DNA of 64,000 nucleotides from Thermosediminibacter litoriperuensis. Lineage in GTDB: Bacteria; Bacillota; Thermosediminibacteria; Thermosediminibacterales; Thermosediminibacteraceae. How positions within the stretch are numbered: the stretch's first letter is position 1; the number at the start of each line of letters is the position of its first letter. Location: positions 26,578 to 90,577 of the forward strand of contig NZ_VNHO01000010.1 of NCBI RefSeq assembly GCF_008124715.1. Reading direction: 5' to 3'. Positions 50,936 to 60,865 of this stretch are shown piece by piece. The translations under genes and the position numbers were made by a program. The notes beneath the pieces are model-generated. The model was not told the DNA's origin. It did no database searches and worked only from the letters and a program-made list of their open reading frames with translations.

Positions 50936-51299
50936 TTTTTTCCTTCCGCGCCTCTTCTACAGCTTCTATGAAAAGCTTCAGGCTGGAAGGTGGAATCTTT
51001 TTATCTTTGGCTTTTTTGAAGATCTCTTGATACTCGTAAGAGATTTCCTGGTTTTCATTCACCAAAAAATCATGAGGGATTTCTTGCTCTTCGTCCTCCA
51101 GAAACCAGCTGAGCGGTTTTTCTGCGTAGGCGGAAAGTACCTTAAGTACCTTTTTAGAAGGTTCACGCTTCCCGGTGGCGTACTTCTGCAGGGTCGTATA
51201 ATGAATTTTGTAGCCCGTTTTTTCGTAAATTCTATCGGCTAGTTCCGAATAAGACAGGTTTCCCTTAATTAGGTCTATTTTTTTACTTATCTCAGCCAT
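50931..51299 (-). CDS. XRE-family regulator
   Basis: The 122-residue protein has an N-terminal helix-turn-helix (LSYSELADRIYEKTGYKIHY, TTLQKYATGKREPS) and a charged helical tail. It is transcribed away from an orphan EIIA gene whose promoter contains an 11-bp palindrome. A similar site lies in the region before its own start. Confidence 0.85.
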   Translation of the reverse strand: MAEISKKIDLIKGNLSYSELADRIYEKTGYKIHYTTLQKYATGKREPSKKVLKVLSAYAEKPLSWFLEDEEQEIPHDFLVNENQEISYEYQEIFKKAKDKKIPPSSLKLFIEAVEEARKEKT

Positions 51300-51325
51300 A
51301 TAATCTCCCCATTAATAAAAATAAT

Positions 51326-51336
51326 GACAAAAAGTC
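51326..51336. promoter_or_regulatory. Candidate XRE operator, copy 1
   Basis: GACAAAAAGTC shares the GAC...GTC ends and 11-nt length of the palindrome at 51433. It lies 27 nt upstream of the XRE start, suggesting autoregulation. Confidence 0.35.
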
Positions 51337-51420
51337 TAAAATCGCCGGAAAAAAAAGATAAAAATCGAGGTATTCCGTCTAAATTGCTTTTAATGAGCTA
51401 ATTTTGCCCCGAACGACAAA

Positions 51421-51449
51421 TTGACTAGAAAAGACAACTTGTCTATAAT
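51421..51449 (+). promoter_or_regulatory. SigmaA promoter of the orphan EIIA gene with embedded operator
   Basis: TTGACT (51421-51426), a 17-nt spacer and a perfect TATAAT (51444-51449). The palindrome GACAACTTGTC (51433-51443) fills the spacer up to the -10, an ideal place for repression. Confidence 0.75.
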
Positions 51450-51555
51450 TAAAATATTGTCAAGCCATTTATTACATGCCTCTTCAGAATATGTTACAGG
51501 TTTCTCAGGTACATGTCAAGGTTCTTAAATGATACCGCCACGGGGTTGATCATCG

Positions 51556-51966
51556 ATGGTCGGGATAGTCATGGTATCCCATTGCAATCTTGCTCCAGAA
51601 CTGCATAAGACCCTGGAAACGGTCATGGGGGTTCAGCAGCACATTGAGTCCGTTGGCCTGCACCCTGGCGAAAGCAAAGAAAATTTTAAACTCAGGGTGG
51701 TGGAGGCGGTTTCCAGGGTGGATAGGGGAAGGGGTGTACTCATCCTGGCCGACCTGTTCGGCGGGACGCCCTGCAACGCCTGTTTTGAACTGATTGGGTC
51801 GGAGCTCAGAAATGCTAGGATAGACATCCTCACAGGTTTAAACCTGCCTATGGCGGTGAAAGCCTGCCGGGCAAGGCACGTAAAGAGTCTGAAAGAACTG
51901 GTCAGTGTCGTAAAAAAGGCCGCCACGGAAGGCGTAATGAGCTACGCGGAGATGCTGGTAGAGTAA
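51556..51966 (+). CDS. Orphan mannose-family PTS EIIA protein
   Basis: The 136-residue protein has the EIIA-Man fold: GIVMVSHCNLAPELHKTL with the phospho-His, GVLILADLFGGTPCNA and TGLNLPMAVK. The usual SHG is SHC here. No EIIB, C or D partner is nearby, so it may have a regulatory role or serve a distant transporter. DhaM-type function is less likely, as no DhaK/DhaL is present. Confidence 0.82.
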   Translation: MVGIVMVSHCNLAPELHKTLETVMGVQQHIESVGLHPGESKENFKLRVVEAVSRVDRGRGVLILADLFGGTPCNACFELIGSELRNARIDILTGLNLPMAVKACRARHVKSLKELVSVVKKAATEGVMSYAEMLVE

Positions 51967-51981
51967 AGAAAGGAGCGAAGG

Positions 51982-52013
51982 CACCTGCTGGAAAAAGCGG
52001 GTGTTTTTATTTT
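51982..52013 (+). terminator. Terminator after the orphan EIIA gene
   Basis: CACCTGCT and AGCGGGTG form an 8-bp stem (one G-T pair) around GGAAAA, followed by TTTTTATTTT. Confidence 0.75.
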
Positions 52014-52140
52014 ACCACTTTTTTGTCCGAGCTCGAATGTCCTTTAAAAAGCATTCTGGGATTTTGCCCCGGTTAAAAAGCTGCCATATGATTTTGAAGT
52101 AGAGACTATTATATATTAAAATAAACGTGGGTGATGCTGC

Positions 52141-53037
52141 ATGATAATATCGGCCAGCAGAAGAACCGACATTCCGGCCTTTTACGCCGGCTGGTTTATG
52201 GACAAGGTCCGCAAGGGCAGAGTTGTGGTCTATAATCCGTTCAACGGGGTGGGGTGGGAAGTGTCGCTCAAGCCCGAAGACGTGGATGCTGTAGTATTCT
52301 GGAGCAAAAACTTCGGGCCCCTCATTCCTTGCCTTGATGAGCTGAAAGAAAAATACCGCCTTTACTTTTTATTTACCATCACGGGCCTGCACGGTATACT
52401 GGAGGATAACGTCATTTCCGCCGGTGAAGCTGTAGAACAGTTTATAGAGATTTCCCGCAAGTTTTCGCCCGGCCATGTACAGTGGAGGTTTGATCCGATT
52501 GTCATTACCGATGTCACCGGGGAGGATTTCTACCTGGAGCGGTTTGAATCCCTCGCCCGCAAGCTCAAGGGTTATACCCGGCGCTGCTATATCAGCTTTG
52601 CCACACTGTACGACAAAGTAAGGAGAAACTTCGCCATGCTTGAGCGGAAAAGGGGTATCCGCCTGCTGGAATGGGACGAGGACACGAAGAGGAATTTTGC
52701 CAACCGCCTGGGAAGCATCGCCCGCGATTACGGCATCAGGGTTTACAGCTGCTGCAGCGACTTTCTCGCGGGCGAATACATGGAGCGGGGAAGCTGCGTG
52801 GATGTGAACATGATAAATGAACTGTATTCCGTCGAAATAAAATCCCCTTTGAATCCCACGAGGCCCGGGTGCGGCTGTTACAAGAGCGTGGACATAGGCG
52901 TATACAACACCTGCCCCCACGGCTGCCGCTACTGCTACGCGAATCATGACGCGAAAAAAGCCCTGGAAAATTACAGGTCCCACAACCCCTGTTCGGACTT
53001 TCTGGGAAACCGGGAGTTGAAAGTGGTAAGAAAATAA
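52141..53037 (+). CDS. DUF1848 family protein with C-terminal Fe-S motif
   Basis: The 298-residue protein starts with IISASRRTDIPAFYAGWF and has VDAVVFWSKNFGPL, typical of DUF1848. The radical-SAM-like cysteine motif CPHGCRYCYAN lies near the C terminus rather than the N terminus, after CGCYKSVDIG. The family is thought to be a permuted radical SAM group; no reaction is known to me. It stands alone between two terminator/promoter regions. Confidence 0.85.
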   Translation: MIISASRRTDIPAFYAGWFMDKVRKGRVVVYNPFNGVGWEVSLKPEDVDAVVFWSKNFGPLIPCLDELKEKYRLYFLFTITGLHGILEDNVISAGEAVEQFIEISRKFSPGHVQWRFDPIVITDVTGEDFYLERFESLARKLKGYTRRCYISFATLYDKVRRNFAMLERKRGIRLLEWDEDTKRNFANRLGSIARDYGIRVYSCCSDFLAGEYMERGSCVDVNMINELYSVEIKSPLNPTRPGCGCYKSVDIGVYNTCPHGCRYCYANHDAKKALENYRSHNPCSDFLGNRELKVVRK

Positions 53038-53053
53038 GGTGCTCCAAAGAATT

Positions 53054-53082
53054 TTGACAAAAAATTTAAATATTGGTATGAT
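53054..53082 (+). promoter_or_regulatory. SigmaA promoter of the MNT-HepT pair
   Basis: A perfect TTGACA (53054-53059), a 17-nt AT-rich spacer and TATGAT (53077-53082). It is close to the start at 53101. Confidence 0.75.
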
Positions 53083-53100
53083 TTTTTTGAGGTGGAGGAA

Positions 53101-53480
53101 ATGGCGAAAACAGCCAAAGACATGACCTTTGAAGAACTCCAAATATACAAAAAATTTTTACGACAAAGATCGATGTTAGAGAAAGAAGCTCTTAAAAACA
53201 GGTATGAAGAGGCCTGGAATGCGGCCAAAAAAGCAGCCGAATTATTATACACGAAATTTAGAGCAGAAAGGGTTTTGGTCTTCGGTTCCCTAACCGACCG
53301 ATCAAGGTTTAACAAATGGTCGGACATAGATATAGCCGTTTCGGGTCTTGTCGATGAACTATTTTTTAAAGCCGTTGCCGAAGTTACTTCTCTGGATAGT
53401 AAATTCAAAATAGATCTAATAGATCTGGATAACTGTGCTGCTTCGCTGAAAGAGAGAATTGATCGGGAGGGGGTGCTGTT

Positions 53481-53484
<4 letters not shown>
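53101..53484 (+). CDS. MNT-type nucleotidyltransferase antitoxin
   Basis: The 127-residue protein has a helical N-terminal extension (about 1-50) and the nucleotidyltransferase core VLVFGSLTDRSRFNKWSDID (GS-x10-DxD). In HEPN-MNT systems it neutralises the HEPN RNase by AMPylation. ATG 53101 is chosen within GAGGTGGAGGAAATG. It overlaps the HEPN gene by 4 nt, as expected for this pair. Confidence 0.82.
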
Positions 53485-54961
<1,477 letters not shown>

Positions 54962-54977
54962 AGGGCGGGATATATTT

Positions 54978-55591
54978 ATGTTCGAATCCCTTGACAGGAA
55001 GAAGGCTTTAATAGACAGCAGAAGGCCCTTTCCGCAAAGTGCGTTGAGAAATCTCAAATCCTAGTACGATGTGGAATGGACTTACAATTCCAATGCCATA
55101 GAAGGCAATACCCTTACACTGATAGAAACGAAGTTAGTGCTGGAGGAAGGCATTACCGTCGGTAGGGGGAAATAAACTTAATGATCAGCGGCAGCAAACA
55201 CAGGCCTCCGGAGGGTTTATTTGTTCGGGAACTCATGCGGGACCTTCTCGAATGGTATAAAGAGAATAAAGCAAAACTTCACCCGGTAGAATTGGCGGCG
55301 GTTTTTCACCATAAGTTTACGTATATTCATCCGTTTGTAGACGGCAACGGCAGGGTAGCAAGGCTGCTTATGAATCTTATATTGATGAAAAACGGCTACC
55401 CCCCTGCCGTAATAAAAGTTGAAGACCGTTTGGAATACTTGGAAGCGTTGGAGAAAGCAAGCGTAAAGGGAAACCTGAAAGACTTCATAGACTTTATCGC
55501 AGGACAGGTCGAAAAAAGCCTTGATGAATATATAAAAATCTTGGGATTACAAAGAGAAATTCCGGAGAGGATGAATGGCCTTGAAGCTTAA
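54978..55591 (+). pseudogene. Fic-domain protein pseudogene
   Basis: From ATG 54978 the frame reads MFESLDRKKALIDSRRPFPQ, stops at TAG 55062-55064, then continues in frame with YDVEWTYNSNAIEGNTLTL to another stop near 55170. The Fic core itself (KFTYIHPFVDGNGRVARLLM) lies in a different frame from 55181 to 55591. The segment between the two parts is too short, so sequence has been lost. The AMPylation motif HPFxDGNGRxxR is still present. A stop, a deletion and a frame change make it a pseudogene. Confidence 0.85.
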
Positions 55592-56477
55592 CAGAATCGG
55601 GGATAACGTCTACTGTATCGACGCTGCGGTAAACATGGGGCTGATCACCGGGGACGGCGGCGAAGCACTGCTCGTGGACGCCGGCATAGACGACAGCGTA
55701 TCCCGCAAGGTAAAGAGGATCATAGAAGAGAACGGCTTTAAGCTGAAAGGTATAATAATAACCCACGCCCACGCCGACCACTGCGGCGGCGCACCCCACC
55801 TGGTAAAGACCACGGGGGCAAGGGTGTTTTCAAACGCTTACGAAAAAACGGTGCTGGAATTCCCTATCTGGGAGCCGGTATACCTCTTTTCAGGGGCATA
55901 CCCTCCGGCGCCGCTCAGGAATAAATTCCTGCTGGCACCGGGAGTGAAGGTAGACGGAGTTCTGGAGGCCGGAGTCCAGACCCCGGAAGGCTTTGAGGTG
56001 GAAATTCTGGACCTTTCGGGGCATACTCCGGGGCAGATAGGCGTCGCAGCCGGCGGGGTGCTCTTCTGCGCCGATTCGGTAATAGCACCGGGATACATAG
56101 AAAAACACGGTGTTCCGCTCAACGCCGACATAAAGAAAGCCCTGAAAACGCTGGATCTCCTGGAAGAGAGGAGTGAAGGCTTCTTTGTGCCCTCCCACGG
56201 CGACCCTGTAGAAAATATAAGGCCGGTGGTGTCCGCCAACCGGAAAAGGATTCTCGAAACCGTAGAATACGTAATGGAGTCTCTCAGGGAACCCCGCACG
56301 GCGGAGGAAGTACTGGCAGGAGTGTGCGACAGGTTCGGCATCGTCATGGGCAATATGACCCAGTACTACCTTATGAACCTGACGGTTATGGCGTATATCG
56401 GATACCTGCTGGATGAGGGCGAGATAACGAATTTTTACGAATCCGGCCGGCAGTTTTTCCGCGTTAAAACCGCTTAG
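55575..56477 (+). CDS. Metallo-beta-lactamase-fold hydrolase
   Basis: The 300-residue protein has the dinuclear metal motif THAHADHCGG, further ligands in LSGHTPGQ and CADSV, and VPSHGDP. A helical C-terminal domain (about 220-300) follows, as in some MBL-fold lactonases and hydrolases. The substrate is not evident. The start at ATG 55575 overlaps the Fic debris. Confidence 0.87.
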   Translation: MALKLNRIGDNVYCIDAAVNMGLITGDGGEALLVDAGIDDSVSRKVKRIIEENGFKLKGIIITHAHADHCGGAPHLVKTTGARVFSNAYEKTVLEFPIWEPVYLFSGAYPPAPLRNKFLLAPGVKVDGVLEAGVQTPEGFEVEILDLSGHTPGQIGVAAGGVLFCADSVIAPGYIEKHGVPLNADIKKALKTLDLLEERSEGFFVPSHGDPVENIRPVVSANRKRILETVEYVMESLREPRTAEEVLAGVCDRFGIVMGNMTQYYLMNLTVMAYIGYLLDEGEITNFYESGRQFFRVKTA

Positions 56478-56514
56478 GCGTTTTTTTATTTTGAGCCGGT
56501 GAAAAAATAAGACT

Positions 56515-56925
56515 ATGAAGGCAAAGATACGTCACTTCCTGATATACGGTGCGGTGGGCTGGATAATGGAGATTACCTTCACGGGAATTGGTTCCATCCT
56601 GAGGGGGGATCCGAGGCTGACGGGATGGACGTACCTATGGATGTTTCCAATATACGGTTCTGCGGTCATGTTAGAACCCGTCCACGATATGATAAGGCAT
56701 GTACCCGCCTGGTTGAGGGGGATCTTCTGGACCGGTGTCATAATCGCTGTCGAGTATTTCAGCGGTCTCGCCATCAGGGTGCTGGTGGGTGTATGCCCCT
56801 GGGATTACGGGGAAAGCGCTTTTGCTGTGGACGGCCTCATAAGGTTGGATTACGTGCCTTTTTGGTACGTTGTGGGTTTGCTGTTCGAAAGGCTGCATAA
56901 CCTGCTGGACCGGGTGGAGAGCTGA
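56515..56925 (+). CDS. Putative ABC-transporter-permease-like small membrane protein (CmpB family)
   Basis: The 136-residue protein has four hydrophobic spans and the CmpB-type motifs IYGAVGWIMEITFTG, WMFPIYGSAVMLEP and CPWDYGES. Members are annotated as putative ABC permeases but lack partners; the function is unknown. It directly follows the MBL gene and precedes the folate genes. Confidence 0.75.
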   Translation: MKAKIRHFLIYGAVGWIMEITFTGIGSILRGDPRLTGWTYLWMFPIYGSAVMLEPVHDMIRHVPAWLRGIFWTGVIIAVEYFSGLAIRVLVGVCPWDYGESAFAVDGLIRLDYVPFWYVVGLLFERLHNLLDRVES

Positions 56926-57000
56926 ATCTAATTTAAATTGACAGAAGCGCGGTTCCAGAGTTATGATAAAACAAACACCGGTGCGTATGAGGTGGTAAGT

Positions 57001-57378
57001 TTGTTTCTGATAAAGGAATTCAAATTCGATGCGGCCCATAACCTGGTAAAGTATAAAGGCAAATGCGAGAAACTGCACGGCCATACTTACAGGCTGGTGG
57101 TGGTGCTGGAGGGAACCCCCGACGCTGAGGGCATGATAATGGACTTTCTGGAGCTGAAAAACATAGTGGAGGACAGGGTGCTGAAGCTCCTCGACCACTC
57201 CTACATCAATGATTTCGTGGAACAACCCTCCGCGGAAAACATTGCGGTGTGGGTATGGAAACGGTTGGAGGAAAGGGTAAATAGGGAAAACTGCAGGCTT
57301 TACGAGGTGCAGGTCTGGGAGACCGCCACCAGCGGAGCCGTCTACAGGGGTGAAGGTCTTGAAGGACGTTCAGAGTGA
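57001..57378 (+). CDS. 6-pyruvoyl-tetrahydropterin synthase/QueD-family protein with CExxHGH motif
   Basis: The 125-residue protein has the PTPS fold: FKFDAAHNL with the first zinc His, CEKLHGHTY with two more, MIMDFLELKN and the LDHSYIND block. The active site CEKLHGH contains both the Cys of QueD and a Glu at the next position, a combination described for PTPS-I/III enzymes that can replace FolB in folate synthesis. It overlaps folE2, and no folB is present in the operon. TTG 57001 with GAGGTGG is chosen over 56938. Function in queuosine synthesis cannot be excluded. Confidence 0.85.
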   Translation: MFLIKEFKFDAAHNLVKYKGKCEKLHGHTYRLVVVLEGTPDAEGMIMDFLELKNIVEDRVLKLLDHSYINDFVEQPSAENIAVWVWKRLEERVNRENCRLYEVQVWETATSGAVYRGEGLEGRSE

Positions 57379-58138
57379 GAGGGACGAGAGAAGGGTGCCT
57401 CTGAAAAAGGTCGGTGTAAAAAATATCGAGTGGCCCCTCAAGGTGTTGGACAAAAGTAAGGGTTACCAGCATACCGTCGCCAGGGTGAGCCTTTCGGTAG
57501 ACTTGAAGCATTACATGAGAGGAACCCACATGAGCAGGTTCGTGGAAGTGCTGAACGACCTTGAAATGCTGAGTCCAAAAGCCCTGGAAGACATCCTAGC
57601 AAAGATCAAGGAAAAGTTGCAGGCGGAGAGCAGCCACCTGGAGATGTCTTTTCCGTATTTTATATGGAAGGATTCGCCGGTCTCAGGGCTGGCGTCACCC
57701 CTCAAAATCGAAGCAATAATCAGAGCCGAAAAAAGTGCCGAGTCTGCCATAACGATGGGGGTTAGTGTGCCGGTACATACCCTCTGCCCGTGCTCCAGGG
57801 AGATAAGCGAAAGCGGAGCCCACAACCAGAGGGCGGTAGTGGAAATATACGTGAGGTCCAGGAAGATGATATGGTTTGAGAACCTTGTCGAAATCGCCGA
57901 GAAGAACGCCAGCTGTCCCATATACACCCTGCTCAAGCGGCCGGATGAAAAATTCGTGACGGAACGGGCGTATCAAAACGCCAAATTTGTGGAGGACGTG
58001 ACCAGGGACGTGGCCCTGGAACTGGAAAGGGACGACAGGATAGAATGGTACAGGGTCGAGGTGACCAGTTTCGAGAGCATACACAACCACGACGCATTTG
58101 CATGCGTTGAGAAGGGGTGGCTTGAAGATGCTGATTGA
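57350..58138 (+). CDS. folE2: GTP cyclohydrolase IB (FolE2)
   Basis: The 262-residue protein matches FolE2 (TVARVSLSVDLKHYMRGTHM, SVPVHTLCPCSREIS, GAHNQRAVVEIYVRS, FESIHNHDAFA). It converts GTP to dihydroneopterin triphosphate and works with metals other than zinc. It overlaps queD-like and folP genes. The GTG at 57350 is weakly supported; TTG 57359 is possible. Confidence 0.93.
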   Translation: MKVLKDVQSERDERRVPLKKVGVKNIEWPLKVLDKSKGYQHTVARVSLSVDLKHYMRGTHMSRFVEVLNDLEMLSPKALEDILAKIKEKLQAESSHLEMSFPYFIWKDSPVSGLASPLKIEAIIRAEKSAESAITMGVSVPVHTLCPCSREISESGAHNQRAVVEIYVRSRKMIWFENLVEIAEKNASCPIYTLLKRPDEKFVTERAYQNAKFVEDVTRDVALELERDDRIEWYRVEVTSFESIHNHDAFACVEKGWLEDAD

Positions 58139-59324
58139 GTTAAGCCTTGATTTTTTGCGGGCGGAGATGGAAAGGGTGAAAGCCCATCCCGCATCGTTCC
58201 CCATTTTTGAAAGAAAATCTAGGATTATCCTTTTGAAAATCTACGGCGTCTCTGCACCGGGAGCCAACGTATTGAAGCAGGAGATGCTCTCGCTGGGCGG
58301 GGATGCAGTGGTCCATAAAAACGCGGTGGACTGCAAAGTGAGCGAATCGGATGTGATACTCCTGGGTACTAGAAAGCATTATGAAGCCCTGGTCAAAAAA
58401 ATGGAGGCGGCCGATTATTTCGGTCTGACGCGCGTGAGGAAAGAACTGAAGGATTTCCTGGAAAGGCGGAAGGCGGAATATATTGACAGCCCCTGGGGCA
58501 GGAGAATATCCTTCGAGCGTACCCTGGTCATGGGGATTATCAATGTGACGCCGGACTCGTTTTACACCGGCTCGAGAAAGCAGGACCTGAAGGAGATCCT
58601 GGAAGCCGCTTCTCATATGGTGGAATGCGGCGCCGACATCATTGACGTCGGAGGGCTCTCAACCCGCCCGGGTTCCGAACCGGTCGCCGAAGAAGAGGAA
58701 CTGGCCAGGGTCGTTCCTGCGGTAAAGGCTATACGGGAGAGCTTTCCCCGGATTCCCATATCGGTAGATACGTACAGGGCTGAAGTGGCCCGAAAAGCTC
58801 TACAGGCCGGGGCTGATATAATAAACGACATAAGCGGACTCATGTTCGATGAAAACCTGGTCAGGGTGGCTGCCGAGTTCAGGGCTCCCCTGGTGCTGAT
58901 GCATATTAAGGGCACTCCGAAAGACATGCAGAAGGACCCGCATTACGACGACGTGGTAAGGGAGATAGCCGAATACTTCCTGGAAAGGATGGAGTTTGCG
59001 GAAGCCGCCGGCGTGGACCCGGCCAAGATCATCCTGGACCCGGGGATCGGCTTCGGAAAGCAGTACCGGCACAACCTGGAGATCCTGGCGCGGCTGGAAG
59101 AATTTAAGAGCCTTAAAAAGCCGCTGCTCATAGGGGCGTCCAGGAAGACTTTTATAGGAAAAGCCCTGGGCGATGCACCCCCTGAAGAAAGGCTGGAGGG
59201 CACCCTTGCCGTCACGGCTCTTTGCGTCATGAAAGGCGTTGATATAGTGAGGGTGCACGATGTAAAGGAAAACAGGCGGGTGATAGACGTACTGGAGGCG
59301 GTAAAATGCCAAGGGCGTTCATAG
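58128..59324 (+). CDS. folP: Dihydropteroate synthase with N-terminal extension
   Basis: The DHPS core begins with RTLVMGIINVTPDSF and has IDVGGLSTRPGSEPV, ISVDTYRAEVARKAL and PLLIGASRKTFIG. About 125 residues precede it and form an extra alpha/beta domain of unknown role, seen in some clostridial and archaeal-type enzymes. It condenses the pterin pyrophosphate with p-aminobenzoate. ATG 58128 (10-nt overlap with folE2) is preferred to 58098. Confidence 0.93.
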   Translation: MLIELSLDFLRAEMERVKAHPASFPIFERKSRIILLKIYGVSAPGANVLKQEMLSLGGDAVVHKNAVDCKVSESDVILLGTRKHYEALVKKMEAADYFGLTRVRKELKDFLERRKAEYIDSPWGRRISFERTLVMGIINVTPDSFYTGSRKQDLKEILEAASHMVECGADIIDVGGLSTRPGSEPVAEEEELARVVPAVKAIRESFPRIPISVDTYRAEVARKALQAGADIINDISGLMFDENLVRVAAEFRAPLVLMHIKGTPKDMQKDPHYDDVVREIAEYFLERMEFAEAAGVDPAKIILDPGIGFGKQYRHNLEILARLEEFKSLKKPLLIGASRKTFIGKALGDAPPEERLEGTLAVTALCVMKGVDIVRVHDVKENRRVIDVLEAVKCQGRS

Positions 59325-59761
59325 CCCTGGGCAGCAACCTGGGGAACCGGGAAAAGAACATCATGGAAGCCGTCGAGCGGATGAAGCGGCGGGGGATAAA
59401 AATCCTAAAGATGTCCGGGATCATCGAAACGGAGCCTTACGGGTATACAAAACAGGATAAATTCCTGAACGCCGCCTGCCTCGTCGAAACGGAACTCAAC
59501 CCCCGGGAGCTGCTGGACGCCCTGCTGGAAATCGAGAGGGATATGGGCCGGGAAAGAAAAATCCGCTGGGGGCCGAGGAATATAGACCTGGACCTGATAT
59601 TTTACGAAGACCTGGTGATCAGGGAAGAAGGCCTCATAATACCTCACCCCGATGCCCACAACAGGGCCTTCGTAATGGGGCCGATCGCCGAGATAGACCC
59701 CGATTACCAGCATCCTGTTTTAAAAAAGAGCGCCGGGGAAATATACAGAACGCTGTCATAA
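59306..59761 (+). CDS. folK: 6-hydroxymethyl-dihydropterin pyrophosphokinase
   Basis: The 151-residue protein has ALGSNLGNREKNI, FLNAACLVET and the signature RKIRWGPRNIDLDLIFYEDL. It makes the pyrophosphorylated pterin used by FolP. It overlaps folP by 19 nt and closes the operon. Confidence 0.95.
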   Translation: MPRAFIALGSNLGNREKNIMEAVERMKRRGIKILKMSGIIETEPYGYTKQDKFLNAACLVETELNPRELLDALLEIERDMGRERKIRWGPRNIDLDLIFYEDLVIREEGLIIPHPDAHNRAFVMGPIAEIDPDYQHPVLKKSAGEIYRTLS

Positions 59762-59882
59762 ATAAATTTTAAGTTGCAATAAAATTGTAAAAAGATTATT
59801 AGGGCGATCGTATTTACAAAGCCCTCTGGAATTGATATGATGAATCCAAAGCGAAAGACCTTGTGGAGAGAAGCTGATTTTG

Positions 59883-60806
59883 ATGGGGTTTAAAAGTGAA
59901 AGGGGCTTCGTCGCAATCCTAGTTCTCGTGACGGCAGTGTTCGGGATTGTCTTAGGAGTAACGCTGGCTCTCTTTACGGAGGGCTACCTCCCCTGGGTGA
60001 TGGGAGCGGTATACAGCCCCGGCACCGGAGGCCAGAAGCAGGTTTTTCCCGGCAGTGCCGCTGCCGCCGGTTTCGAGGACTATTATACCGGCGAGCTCAA
60101 CACGCTGTTGGCCAAGAGGCTTCTCGGTATAGAAAGTTCTTATTCCTGGGGATGGGAAAAGAGGAAGATAGCATACCTTACCTTTGACGACGGTCCCAGC
60201 GCCAATACCGGAGCAATACTGGAAGTGCTGGACAGGTACGGGGTAAAGGCTACCTTTTTCGTAAACGGCTGGATGAAGAAGGATTACGCAGAGATGTACA
60301 GGAAGATCTACGAGGCGGGCCACGGGCTGGGTAATCACACCTACAGCCACCGGTACGAGTTGATCTACTCGTCGGTGGAAAATTTCATGGCGGACCTCAA
60401 AAAAGAGGAGGATATGATCTACGAAGCTGTTGGAATAAGGCCGCGGATCATCCGCTTTCCCGGCGGTTCGGACAATAAGGTGAGCGCAAGATTCGGCGGG
60501 CCGGAAATCATGAAGAAAATCGTAGACCAGCTCAAGAAAGAGGGATATATCTACGTCGACTGGAACGCCTCCACCGGCGACGCCCTAAAGCCGCCGCCTT
60601 CGAAGGAACAGATGATGAACTACGTTCGGTGGACGACGAAGGGCAAGGATCCGGTGGTGCTGCTCATGCACGATATGGACTCAAAGAAAAACACCGTCGA
60701 AATCCTGCCCCGGATAATCGAGTACCTGAGGGAAGAGGGTTATGAATTCAGGGTAATAGATGAAAATATTGAAAATATCGATAAGATCAACAGGACCAAA
60801 CTGTGA
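59883..60806 (+). CDS. Membrane-anchored polysaccharide deacetylase
   Basis: After an N-terminal span (about 9-34) and a linker, a NodB/CE4 domain begins with AYLTFDDGPSANTG. The metal motif HTYSHRYE, RFPGGSDN and LLMHDMD follow. It probably deacetylates peptidoglycan or another wall glycan outside the membrane; PdaA/PdaC-like enzymes are the nearest known group. ATG 59883 follows a TTG at 59880. Confidence 0.9.
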   Translation: MGFKSERGFVAILVLVTAVFGIVLGVTLALFTEGYLPWVMGAVYSPGTGGQKQVFPGSAAAAGFEDYYTGELNTLLAKRLLGIESSYSWGWEKRKIAYLTFDDGPSANTGAILEVLDRYGVKATFFVNGWMKKDYAEMYRKIYEAGHGLGNHTYSHRYELIYSSVENFMADLKKEEDMIYEAVGIRPRIIRFPGGSDNKVSARFGGPEIMKKIVDQLKKEGYIYVDWNASTGDALKPPPSKEQMMNYVRWTTKGKDPVVLLMHDMDSKKNTVEILPRIIEYLREEGYEFRVIDENIENIDKINRTKL

Positions 60807-60865
60807 TATAATTAATTAAGATAATAGTAGATTTGATCAAAAATTGAGCAGAAGAAGGTGGTCCG

